Below, one piece after another: positions 16,620 through 24,103 of a DNA stretch of 44,656 bases. Origin of the DNA: Prevotellaceae bacterium (GTDB lineage Bacteria; Bacteroidota; Bacteroidia; Bacteroidales; Bacteroidaceae); the NCBI GenBank assembly GCA_015257125.1, contig JABZKU010000018.1, forward strand, positions 1 to 44,656, written 5' to 3'. A program made the translations under genes and the position numbers. Position 1 is the first letter of the stretch. Every line of letters begins with the position of its first letter. The notes under the pieces were generated by a model. That model worked only from the letters and a program-made list of their open reading frames with translations, did not search any database and was not told the DNA's origin.

Positions 16620-19600
16620 TTAGAACGAGAAACGAAGCGACATTTCCACACTGCGCGAGAAGGGATAATCCAAACCGCGTTCGCGCTTGATGCTGCTCAA
16701 GTAGAAGAGATCGTTCGTGAGCAATTCGAGGCGCAGGCGAGAAAGCCCGAGGCTGCGGATCTGCCAAGTGTTGAATTCGTAGGCCACCGAGAGACTTTGC
16801 AACGTGAGGTAGTTGTTCACACCCACGAAGCGGCTCGTTTGGTTCGGTGTGCCCGTGAAGGCGATGTCGCGATACTTCACATAGTCGCCGGCTTGCTTCC
16901 AGCGGTCGTCAAACACGCGGCGGTCGGCGTTATACTTCGGGTTGGCGCCTTCCACACGCGTCACGAGCGTCTGGTTGTAGGTCACACCGCCCAACGAATA
17001 GGCAAAGGAGGCCGAGGCCGACCACTGCTTCCACGTCAGGTAGGTGCTGATGCTACCCTGCGCCCAAGGGGTTTGGTCGCCGAACTTCACTTTGTCGCGT
17101 GCATCGTAGACGAAGGTGTACGAGCCGTCGCGCTTGATGTAGACTTCCTGACCGGTGGCAGGATCGATACCCGCTGAGGGCACTACTTTCAGGTCGGTGA
17201 GCGAACCGCCTTCCTCATAGATGGGCAGCGGTCTCGTGCCTGTGGAGTCGCGGTTCACGAGGTTCTGTGCTTGCAGCGCGTTACTGATGCGTTTGATGCG
17301 GCCTTTGTTGTAGGCGTAGGTCAAAGACCAGCTCCATTGCAGGTCTTTCGTCTGAATCGGCACGAAGCGCGTGCGCAATTCGATACCCTTGTTCTCGATC
17401 GCGCCGAGGTTCTCGCGCGCCGTCGTGATACCCACCGAAGGCGCCTTCGTTACGTTCACGAGCAGGTCGTCCGTATTCTTAATATAGGCGTCGAAACTCA
17501 GGTCGAAGCGGCCTTTGAGCATCGTGAGGTCAATACCCACGTTGCTGCTCAGCGTGCGTTCCCAGCGCAGGTCGGGGTTACCGATCGTCTTGGGGATTGC
17601 GCCGATGCCCTTGCCGTAGTTCAGACCCGAAGAGTAATTGTAGGACGTGATGGCTTGGTAGGGTTGGAAAGAGATGTTACCCAAATAACCCACACTCGCG
17701 CGGAGTTTGAGCAGCGACACGCCGCGACCCTTCATAAAGTCCTCGTTGTGCAAGTTCCAACCCGCACCGGCACTCCAGAACGGCGCGAAGCGCGTGTTCT
17801 TACCGAACTTCGACGAACCTTCGTAGCGGTAAATCAAGTCGAGGAAGTACTTATTGTCCCACATCGTGTTGGCATTCACGAAGAAGCCCACGTTGTGGTA
17901 GATATTGTCCTGACCGCTCGGCTTGCCCGAGGGATATTGGGCTGCAAAAGCGGGGTGAGAGAGGTTGGGCGAGTAGTAGCCCATCGACTCATACGAGGTG
18001 TTGTTGCCGTTGTAGCTCTCAATCGTCGTACCGCCCGTCACCGTGGTGTAGAGCTTTTCGAAGAAGTTGCGGTTGTACGACAGCATCAACTTGCCCGAGT
18101 AGCGCGTGAGTTTGCTGTGGTTCTCCGTCAGTTGGCCGCGTTGTGCCAAGTCGCGCTTGGTGAGCTGCGAGTACGAGAGGGGCGAAACGAAAACATTGCT
18201 TTCGTTCAGCTCCTTGGTGAACGAGAAGTCACCGTTGAGGCGCAAATCCTTCATCAGCCACACCTGCAGGCTCGTCGTGTTGAGCAGACTGAAGTTGTCG
18301 CTTTCGTTGAAGTTGCCTGCCTGTGCTTCGTAGAGGGGGTTGTTGATGTTGCCCGTCAGGCTGCGGCGGAGCGAACCGTCGGCTTCGTAGGGCGACTCAT
18401 AGGGGTTCATGCTCGTGTAGTCCGAGAAGTTGCCGTAGGGCGACTCCGCGGCGTTCACCAGCGTGAGGGTGGTGTTATTATTGATGGTGAACACACCCGC
18501 CTTATTATAGGAGAGTTTGAAGAAGAGCGAGAGGCGGTCGCGCTTCGAGCCCTTCATCACACCGTCGTCCGTCGCGTAGCGCACGCCGAGGTTGTAGCGC
18601 GTGTATTCATCACCGCCACCGTCGATGCTCAAGCTGTGGGTTTGCGAGAAACCGTTGCGCAGGGGCTTCGCCATCCAGTCGGTGTCCACCCCGCTGCGCA
18701 CGAGGCGAGCGATGCGTTCGTATTCTTTGTCGAGCAAATACTGGTTCTCGAGGTTGTTTTTGGCCTTGTAGACTCCGGCCAAGCGCTCGTATTCCAGTTT
18801 TTGCGCCGAGTTGAGCAGATGATAGTCGCTCAAATCGGGCATGCTCAGGCGGTAGGTGCCGCTATAGTTCAGGCGCAGGCGGCCACCCTTCATGGCCTTG
18901 GTGGTGATCACCACCACACCCGCCGAAGCCTTCGAACCGTAGAGGGCCGAAGCCGAGGCGTCTTTGAGCACCGTCACCGTCTCGATGTCGTTCATGTCCA
19001 TGTCGTAGACGTAGTCGGCGCTCACTTCCGAGCCGTCGACCACAAAGAGCGGCATGTTGGCCGAGCCGTCGAACGTGGCGCGGCCGCGGATGCTGAGTTC
19101 GGGCTTCTTGTTGGGGTTCGAACCGGCGAGGTTGTTTTCCGGAATCACCAGACCCGGCACGAAGCTCTGCAGGCTTTCGAGCACATTCTTCGTGCCCACC
19201 GAGAGGAGCTGCTCCTTCTTGACGGTTGTTTCCGAACCGGTGAAGCTGCTCTTCGCCTTGTTCACAAAACCCGTCACCACCACTTCGCCCAGCGCCGTGT
19301 TGTCTTCCGAGAGCGGAATCGTGGTCGTGTTGCCGGGGAAGACGGTCACGATTTGCGACACATAGCCGATGCTACTGCACGTGATGACTTCGCGTTTGTT
19401 CTTGGTGACGATCTTAAATTCGCCGTTTTCGTCTGAATAGTAGACGCCTTTTTGGCCTTTCACTTTGATGGTCACGCCGGAAAGACCCTGACCGGTGGCA
19501 TCGACCACACGACCTTTGATGACGTTGCCGTCTTCTACTTGGTCTTGGGCGACAAGCGTGGGGGCAGGGGCAGAAGCCTGGGCTGCATAAGCGGTCATGC

Positions 19601-19646
19601 TCATGCCGGCAATCAGCGTACATAGTGGAATTAGGACTAACCTCAT
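16620..19646 (-). CDS. SusC/RagA family TonB-dependent outer membrane transporter
   Basis: 1008 residues, a normal SusC length. Signal peptide about 1-22 (ending TAYAAQA). A CarboxypepD_reg-like beta-sandwich is at about 42-118 (IKGRVVDATGQGLSGVTIKVKG). The likely TonB-contact strand ALGEVVVTGF is followed by the plug domain (about 125-240), with SIRGRATFDGSANMPLFVVDG and DASASALYGSKASAGVVVITTK, the classic SusC plug signature. A 22-strand-type barrel ends in aromatic SLRFSF. It takes up ligand across the outer membrane using TonB energy. It is the first gene of the locus, with a strong promoter at 19883-19913 and a ~230-nt leader. No anti-sigma/ECF pair or HTCS sensor adjoins it. Confidence 0.96.
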   Translation of the reverse strand: MRLVLIPLCTLIAGMSMTAYAAQASAPAPTLVAQDQVEDGNVIKGRVVDATGQGLSGVTIKVKGQKGVYYSDENGEFKIVTKNKREVITCSSIGYVSQIVTVFPGNTTTIPLSEDNTALGEVVVTGFVNKAKSSFTGSETTVKKEQLLSVGTKNVLESLQSFVPGLVIPENNLAGSNPNKKPELSIRGRATFDGSANMPLFVVDGSEVSADYVYDMDMNDIETVTVLKDASASALYGSKASAGVVVITTKAMKGGRLRLNYSGTYRLSMPDLSDYHLLNSAQKLEYERLAGVYKAKNNLENQYLLDKEYERIARLVRSGVDTDWMAKPLRNGFSQTHSLSIDGGGDEYTRYNLGVRYATDDGVMKGSKRDRLSLFFKLSYNKAGVFTINNNTTLTLVNAAESPYGNFSDYTSMNPYESPYEADGSLRRSLTGNINNPLYEAQAGNFNESDNFSLLNTTSLQVWLMKDLRLNGDFSFTKELNESNVFVSPLSYSQLTKRDLAQRGQLTENHSKLTRYSGKLMLSYNRNFFEKLYTTVTGGTTIESYNGNNTSYESMGYYSPNLSHPAFAAQYPSGKPSGQDNIYHNVGFFVNANTMWDNKYFLDLIYRYEGSSKFGKNTRFAPFWSAGAGWNLHNEDFMKGRGVSLLKLRASVGYLGNISFQPYQAITSYNYSSGLNYGKGIGAIPKTIGNPDLRWERTLSSNVGIDLTMLKGRFDLSFDAYIKNTDDLLVNVTKAPSVGITTARENLGAIENKGIELRTRFVPIQTKDLQWSWSLTYAYNKGRIKRISNALQAQNLVNRDSTGTRPLPIYEEGGSLTDLKVVPSAGIDPATGQEVYIKRDGSYTFVYDARDKVKFGDQTPWAQGSISTYLTWKQWSASASFAYSLGGVTYNQTLVTRVEGANPKYNADRRVFDDRWKQAGDYVKYRDIAFTGTPNQTSRFVGVNNYLTLQSLSVAYEFNTWQIRSLGLSRLRLELLTNDLFYLSSIKRERGLDYPFSRSVEMSLRFSF

Positions 19647-19882
19647 GTGCTTGTTCTAAATGGGGTGATGGGAATGTTCGATTCGTCGAGCCGTTGGCGA
19701 AGGCCTTTTCGTGCAGTGCGCGTGAAGGCACGGACGAGCCGTGGCGCTTCGCCGGCGACGAAGGGGAAGGAGCGTTTAGTTCTGTTCGGGGGCGGCGCAG
19801 CATTGGGCACCGGGGTGCCGCTGCAGCCCACTCGCCACACATAGCCCACGCCCGTGAGGGAAGGGAAAGGTGTGGTATTTTG
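19647..19882 (-). promoter_or_regulatory. Long GC-rich 5' leader of the sus locus, possibly structured
   Basis: From the expected start of transcription (about 19877) to the susC ATG is about 230 nt. The leader contains a nested hairpin: GCAGC/GCTGC (19797-19801, 19820-19824) around GGCACC/GGTGCC (19806-19811, 19814-19819). A GCCGGC-centred hairpin lies near 19750. An 80-codon open frame (19643-19885) overlaps it but begins upstream of the expected TSS and has no recognisable domain. I do not recognise a riboswitch class. Confidence 0.4.
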
Positions 19883-19913
19883 CAAATATAGAGTTTATCA
19901 CTTGGTTCACAAA
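19883..19913 (-). promoter_or_regulatory. Consensus Bacteroidetes promoter of the SusCD locus
   Basis: On the minus strand TTTG (19910-19913), a 19-bp spacer, then TATATTTG (19883-19890): a full match to the -33/-7 consensus. It is the only strong promoter for the five genes downstream. Confidence 0.82.
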
Positions 19914-20297
19914 GCGTAAAAGCGCTTTTTTGTTGCATGAAAGGTGGAAAAATTGGTTTTTGTCGCTCATTGTCGCATAAAACTTTCGTTTTGTAAGTTC
20001 GGACGTGCAATTTTTTGAGGTCTTCGCTGTGAAGCCGGGGCGAGCTGCGGATTTTGGGCGCAGTGGGCGAGGGAATCTACTTGTCGTTTTCGACAGGAAG
20101 GCCTCCTTTTCCTTTCTTCTCGGCGGGAGGGCAATGGTTGTTCGGCGGAGCGGTGTGGGGCGCGCGAACGGTAGTACGGTTGGGGTGAGAAAACGAGGAG
20201 CGGCACCGCGCTTTCGAGGAGAAAGGGCGGTGCCGCTGTCGGTAAATGGGGGAGGGCTTATTTTGCTCGGCGCCGAGTGGGGTGCGCGCCGGTGCGA
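19914..20297. other. Intergenic region between the sus promoter and rpoD
   Basis: The 384 bp hold the rpoD terminator (20190-20237) and a small TGTCG-TTTT-CGACA hairpin near 20083. Beyond that I see no gene, promoter or repeat that I can support. Confidence 0.5.
20190..20237 (-). terminator. Terminator of rpoD
   Basis: An 11-bp perfect stem (AGCGGCACCGC at 20199-20209 with 20227-20237) is extended inside by CTTTC/GAAAG. On the minus strand it is followed by GTTTTCTC, a short U-rich stretch. It lies about 60 bp after the rpoD stop. Confidence 0.65.
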
Positions 20298-21158
20298 TTA
20301 GCCGAGATATTTGATGAGGATGCTCATATTGGCCTCCTCGCGCAGGCGACGCAGGGCGCGTTCCTTGATTTGGCGCACACGTTCGCGCGTCAGGCCGAGA
20401 TTGGTGGCCACTTCTTCGGCCGTCATTTCGGTGCGGCCGATGCCGAAGAGCATTTTCACCACCAGGCGTTCGCGCTCAGAGAGCACTTGCAGGGCGGTGT
20501 CGATGTCGGTGGCCAGCGATTCGCGCTCCATCGAGTTGTCGGTTCCCGGGGCGGAGTCGTCGGTCATGATGTCGATCATCGAGTTGGTCTCGTCGTCTTG
20601 GAAAGGAGCGTCTACGCTCACTTTCTTGCCGCCGGCGTTGAGACTGTCTTTGATGCGATCGAGGTCGGTGTCGAGGAGTTCGGCGAGTTCTTCGGCCGAG
20701 GGGCGGCGTTGGAACTTCTGTTCGAATTCCGTGCTGGCGCGACTGATCTTGGCTTGCAGTCCGACTTGGTTGAGCGGCATGCGCACAATGCGGCTTTGCT
20801 CGCTGATGGCTTGCAGAATGCTCTGGCGAATCCACCACACGGCGTAGGAGATGAATTTGAAACCGCGCGTTTCGTCAAATTTTTGTGCCGCTTTCATCAG
20901 ACCGATGTTGCCTTCGTCGATCAGGTCGTTGAGCGACATGCCTTGGTTCTGATATTGTTTGGCCACCGAAACCACAAAGCGCAGGTTGGCTTCTACCAAA
21001 CGCTTCAGCGCGGCCTCGTCGCCGTGGCGGATACGCTGGGCCAATTCCACCTCTTCGTCCATCGAGAGCAGTTCGAGACGGCCGATTTCGGTGAGATACT
21101 TGTCGATTGCGGCATCGCCGCGGTTGGTGATGCCTTGTTGAATCTTTAGTTGACGCAT
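20298..21158 (-). CDS. rpoD: Primary RNA polymerase sigma factor (RpoD/SigA, short Bacteroidetes form)
   Basis: 286 residues starting MRQLKIQQGITNRGDAAIDKYL. Regions 1.2 to 4.2 are present and region 1.1 is absent, as in the Bacteroidetes primary sigma. Region 2 reads DLIDEGNIGLMKAAQKFD, then FISYAVWWIRQSILQAI; region 3 follows (MPLNQVGLQAKI). Region 4.2 is TAEEVATNLGLTRERVRQIKERALRRLR, the helix-turn-helix for the -33 element. The frame is open upstream to 22073, but that part is antisense to the neighbouring protease and has no sigma similarity. The gene has its own consensus promoter and terminator. Its product should read the TTG/TAnnTTTG promoters seen throughout the window. Confidence 0.96.
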   Translation of the reverse strand: MRQLKIQQGITNRGDAAIDKYLTEIGRLELLSMDEEVELAQRIRHGDEAALKRLVEANLRFVVSVAKQYQNQGMSLNDLIDEGNIGLMKAAQKFDETRGFKFISYAVWWIRQSILQAISEQSRIVRMPLNQVGLQAKISRASTEFEQKFQRRPSAEELAELLDTDLDRIKDSLNAGGKKVSVDAPFQDDETNSMIDIMTDDSAPGTDNSMERESLATDIDTALQVLSERERLVVKMLFGIGRTEMTAEEVATNLGLTRERVRQIKERALRRLREEANMSILIKYLG

Positions 21159-21213
21159 GATTTCCTTTGAACTAAACGCTAATACCGTTGGGGTACAATT
21201 TGCAACGGATATG

Positions 21214-21244
21214 CAAAGATACGACTTTTTTTGCTTTCTCCAAA
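21214..21244 (-). promoter_or_regulatory. Consensus promoter of rpoD
   Basis: TTTG (21241-21244), a 19-bp spacer, then TATCTTTG (21214-21221) on the minus strand. Leader about 50 nt. Tandem 21-bp repeats begin 17 bp upstream of the -33 box. Confidence 0.8.
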
Positions 21245-21261
21245 ATAATAGCCTACTTTCT

Positions 21262-21324
21262 CGCAAAAGTCCACAGCTTTTGCGCAAAAGTGGACGATTT
21301 TCGCGCAAAACGTGGCGACTTTTG
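21262..21324. repeat. Three tandem 21-bp modules upstream of rpoD
   Basis: Modules start at exactly 21262, 21283 and 21304. Each begins CGCAAAA and ends in TTTTG or TTTTCG, so each has imperfect dyad symmetry. The join of modules 1 and 2 makes the perfect palindrome CTTTTGCGCAAAAG (21277-21290), flanked by GTCCAC and GTGGAC. They lie between the protease terminator (21349-21383) and the rpoD promoter. 21 bp is two turns of B-DNA, so proteins bound to each module would face the same side. Confidence 0.7.
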
Positions 21325-21348
21325 AAACGACGTGGGTGCGTGGGCACC

Positions 21349-21383
21349 AAAAAACTCCCCTGCATCGAGCGGATGCAGGGGAG
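21349..21383 (-). terminator. Terminator of the third metalloprotease gene
   Basis: A 12-bp perfect stem (CTCCCCTGCATC at 21355-21366 with 21372-21383) has a GAGCG loop and is followed on the minus strand by TTTTTT (21349-21354). It starts 30 bp after the stop. Confidence 0.88.
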
Positions 21384-21412
21384 GAAAGAGGGGCGAAATG
21401 GGCAAGTGGCCT

Positions 21413-23782
21413 TTATTTGCCTTCGAGCGCCAGGCGAATGCGGCGCGCCAAATCGGTGTAGTGTGCGCGCGTGCCGGCATCGGTGCTGCGGGCCGCGTCG
21501 AAGCGCGTGCGCAGTTTCGCCAGCAGGGCGGCCACATAGGCGTGGCCGTCGCCGTGGGTGTCGCTCTTGTAGGCCTCGAGCAGATTGTCCACCGCGCGTT
21601 TCTGCACATACATGCGCCATGCGCTGAGTTTCGCGCCGGTGAGGGTCTCGCGGAAGAGCACGCGCGCCAAATCGTCGGCATAGGTTGCGGGCGAATAGGC
21701 TTGGGCGGCCGGTTGCTGCGCGGCGTTGGTGGCGAGGCGGTCGAACATGGTGCCGGAGGTGAGGTAGTCGACGGCCGAAGCGGCCACGGGGCGGACGCGG
21801 AGTTGGGGCATGCCGATGCGTGCACCGTAGGCGGGGGCGGTGAGCCACGTGGGTTCGGTCAGCACACGGCGGTCGAGCCAAGCGAGGGCGCGTTGTTGGC
21901 GTTCGCGCGTGTCGTAGCTGAACACGTCGCCGGCTTGTTCCACGCTTTTCACCACGCGCTTCACACCGCCGATCTGACGGCAGACGTGACCGACGTAGCG
22001 GCGGAACTGACCCACGGCGGCATCGTAGCCGCGAGTGAGGTTGTCGCCGAGGTTGCCGGCTTCGTACGTCCATTCCGGCAGGGCTTTCACCACGCGGCGC
22101 AGGTTGAGCAGACCGTAGTCGGAGGCTTTCATCACGTCGTCGCTGAGGTCTTCGGTGAGGGCGTAGGGGTTGTTGTCACGACCTTCGCCGCCGAACCACA
22201 AACGCGGGTTGTCGGTGATGGTTGCGACCGTCAGGCGGTTGAGCGTGGCGCGTTCTTCGAGTTCGCTCTTCGCGTCGGGATAATAAGTGTAGCCCCAACG
22301 GATCGCCCATTCGTCGTAGTCGTTCACGCGGGGGAAGATGCCGGCCTCGCCGATGTGGTCTTCGGGCTGGGCGACGTAGTTGAAACGAGCATAGTCCATG
22401 ATGGAAGAGGTGTGACCGTGCTTCTCCACCCACGCTTTGTCGCGCAGTTTCTCGACGGGCGTGGCGCTGCTGGCGCCCATGTTGTGGCGCAGACCGAGCG
22501 TGTGGCCGACTTCGTGCGAGGAGACGAAGCGAATGAGCTCGCCCATGAGGGCTTCGTCAAATTCCGGCTTGCGGGCGCGCGGATCGAGGGCACCTACTTG
22601 CGTTTGATACCAATCGTGGAGCAATTCCATGACGTTGTGATACCAACCGATGTGGCTTTCGATGATTTCGCCCGAGCGCGGATCGTGCACATTGGGGCCG
22701 TAGGCGTTGGGAATGGGCGAGGCGAGATAGCGAATCACCGAGAAACGGGCATCTTCGAGGCTCATCGTTGAGTCGTTCTCCGGCCATTCGCGCGCTTGGA
22801 TGGCGTTTTTGAAACCGGCCTTCTCAAAGGCTTTCTGCCAGTCCTCGACTCCGAGAATAAGGTACTTGCGCCATTGTTTGGGCGTGGCGGGATCGATGTA
22901 GTAGACGATGGGTTTCTTGGGCTCGACGAGCTCGCCGCGACGATATTTGTCCATGTCTTCGGCGCGGGGCTCGAGGCGCCAACGCGCAACGACCTGTCGC
23001 GGCTTCACACGTTGCTGGTTGTCGGCATATTCCACGAACGATTCGGTGAAATAGCCCACGCGCGGATCGAAAGTGCGGCTCCGCATCGGCACACGCGGCA
23101 GGAGTACGAAAGAGGTGTTGAGTTTCAGTGTCACGTGTCCCGTCTCTTCGCCGGCGGGCAGGGAGGTGCCGGGTTTCGAAAGGAAGGTTTTCACGGTGGT
23201 CACCTCGGTGTTGATGGGGAAGGTGCGGAGGGTGTCCACATACGAGAGCTCGGGTTTGAAATTCCCGAGGTTGAAGCGCGATTTGTTGCCGGCCGAGAGG
23301 CTCAAACCGGGGGTGTCGCCTTTGAAAAGTTCGGTGGCTTTCACCGTGTAGTGGCGACCGTCGCTGCCGCGGTTCTCAATTTTGAGGGCGGCGATGATGG
23401 GATTTTCGGCACTGGCCTCGACGGCTCGCCAAATGGCCTGCGTGCTGTCGGCCGAAGTTTCGTGCATTTGGGCGCGAAGCAGGAGTTTGTCGCCTTTTCG
23501 CTCCCACGTCATGACTTGACGGTTGGCGAGTTCGCCGCCGTAGATACCGGCTCCCGCCGGAGTGGAGACGTAGCGTGTGGTGACCAGCATGGGGCGACCG
23601 ATCAAGGAGTCGTGGACGACGACATACCAGTCGTCTTTTTCGTGACTCACACCGAAGAGACCCGGGCGCACCGGGGCTTTTTTCTCCGCGACGACGGGGG
23701 CTTTTTCTTCTTTCTTCTTGCCGGCGCTCGCAGACTGCGCAAGCAGGGCGGCGGCAAGGGGGAGGAATAGATATTTGTGCAT
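21413..23782 (-). CDS. Secreted zinc metalloprotease, metzincin type, third paralogue (DUF5117-like)
   Basis: 789 residues, 80-100 shorter than the tandem pair. Sec signal peptide MHKYLFLPLAAALLAQSASA, then a Lys/Glu-rich stretch (GKKKEEKAPVVAEKK). Zinc site HEVGHTLGLRH is at 423-433 and Met-turn SIMDY at 460-464, with the same 27-residue gap as the other two. It keeps WRLEPRAEDMDKYRRGELVEPKKPIVYYID and QKAFEKAGFKNAIQ. The N-terminal domains differ (DSLIGRPMLVTTRYV, ELANRQVMTWERKGDKLLLR), so it is a divergent paralogue rather than a recent copy. Periplasmic location is inferred. It is monocistronic, with its own terminator and an upstream region carrying 38-bp repeats. Confidence 0.9.
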   Translation of the reverse strand: MHKYLFLPLAAALLAQSASAGKKKEEKAPVVAEKKAPVRPGLFGVSHEKDDWYVVVHDSLIGRPMLVTTRYVSTPAGAGIYGGELANRQVMTWERKGDKLLLRAQMHETSADSTQAIWRAVEASAENPIIAALKIENRGSDGRHYTVKATELFKGDTPGLSLSAGNKSRFNLGNFKPELSYVDTLRTFPINTEVTTVKTFLSKPGTSLPAGEETGHVTLKLNTSFVLLPRVPMRSRTFDPRVGYFTESFVEYADNQQRVKPRQVVARWRLEPRAEDMDKYRRGELVEPKKPIVYYIDPATPKQWRKYLILGVEDWQKAFEKAGFKNAIQAREWPENDSTMSLEDARFSVIRYLASPIPNAYGPNVHDPRSGEIIESHIGWYHNVMELLHDWYQTQVGALDPRARKPEFDEALMGELIRFVSSHEVGHTLGLRHNMGASSATPVEKLRDKAWVEKHGHTSSIMDYARFNYVAQPEDHIGEAGIFPRVNDYDEWAIRWGYTYYPDAKSELEERATLNRLTVATITDNPRLWFGGEGRDNNPYALTEDLSDDVMKASDYGLLNLRRVVKALPEWTYEAGNLGDNLTRGYDAAVGQFRRYVGHVCRQIGGVKRVVKSVEQAGDVFSYDTRERQQRALAWLDRRVLTEPTWLTAPAYGARIGMPQLRVRPVAASAVDYLTSGTMFDRLATNAAQQPAAQAYSPATYADDLARVLFRETLTGAKLSAWRMYVQKRAVDNLLEAYKSDTHGDGHAYVAALLAKLRTRFDAARSTDAGTRAHYTDLARRIRLALEGK

Positions 23783-23833
23783 GTTGATAGATTGAATAGT
23801 GGCGGGGTGTATCGAGTAGCGGCCGAGATGCTT

Positions 23834-23978
23834 CGAAAGTTCTTCCGGTTTACTTCGAAAATACTTCTGCTTTGTTTTGAATCTTGGGCGGGTCTCTTCT
23901 AATTGTGGTGGCCGATCATCGTATTATAGTCGATATTCTCCGAAACTTCTTCCGATTTCTTTTGAATTTCGGGCGGGT
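23834..23978. repeat. Direct repeats (two 38-bp copies and a partial third)
   Basis: Copies at 23856-23893 and 23941-23978 match at 31 of 38 positions by hand count. Both start CGAAA.T.CTTC and end GGGCGGGT. A shorter copy at 23834-23853 (CGAAAGTTCTTCCGGTTTAC) covers the first half. The whole set lies 52-196 bp upstream of the protease start, where operators would be. Confidence 0.6.
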
Positions 23979-23997
23979 ATCAGCTCAACGCACACCA

Positions 23998-24035
23998 CCC
24001 GAGATGTGACACACGGGGAGTGGACACATCTCGGG
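23998..24035 (-). terminator. Inverted repeat after the DUF6359-like gene
   Basis: An 11-bp perfect stem (CCCGAGATGTG at 23998-24008 with 24025-24035) lies 69 bp after the stop. No U-tract follows on the minus strand, so termination here is uncertain. Confidence 0.4.
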
Positions 24036-24103
24036 CGGAGGTGTTGAAAGGGGGTTGCCCAACGGGCGGTGCCGGGTGGGGAACAACCCATGTGAAATGG
24101 CAA

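Larger units (their letters stand above)
23783..24103. other. Intergenic region upstream of the third protease, no gene
   Basis: The 321 bp hold an inverted repeat near the 24104 gene end and a set of direct repeats (23834-23978). No exact TAnnTTTG box lies before the protease; TATTTTCG (complement of 23856-23863) is one base off and overlaps a repeat. Confidence 0.5.

Noticed and set aside
17271..19436. 721-codon plus-strand frame opposite susC
   Set aside because: Composition is Val/Arg/His-rich with no motif, and the opposite strand encodes an intact SusC.
19643..19885. 80-codon frame in the susC leader, as a leader peptide
   Set aside because: Its start codon lies upstream of the predicted TSS and it overlaps the susC start with no recognisable domain. 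Kept only as part of the leader finding.
21159..22073. 305-residue N-terminal extension of RpoD, as a possible fusion
   Set aside because: It is antisense to the protease gene, crosses a terminator, the 21-bp repeats and the rpoD promoter, and is Arg/His/Pro-rich. The ATG at 21158 matches the family start.
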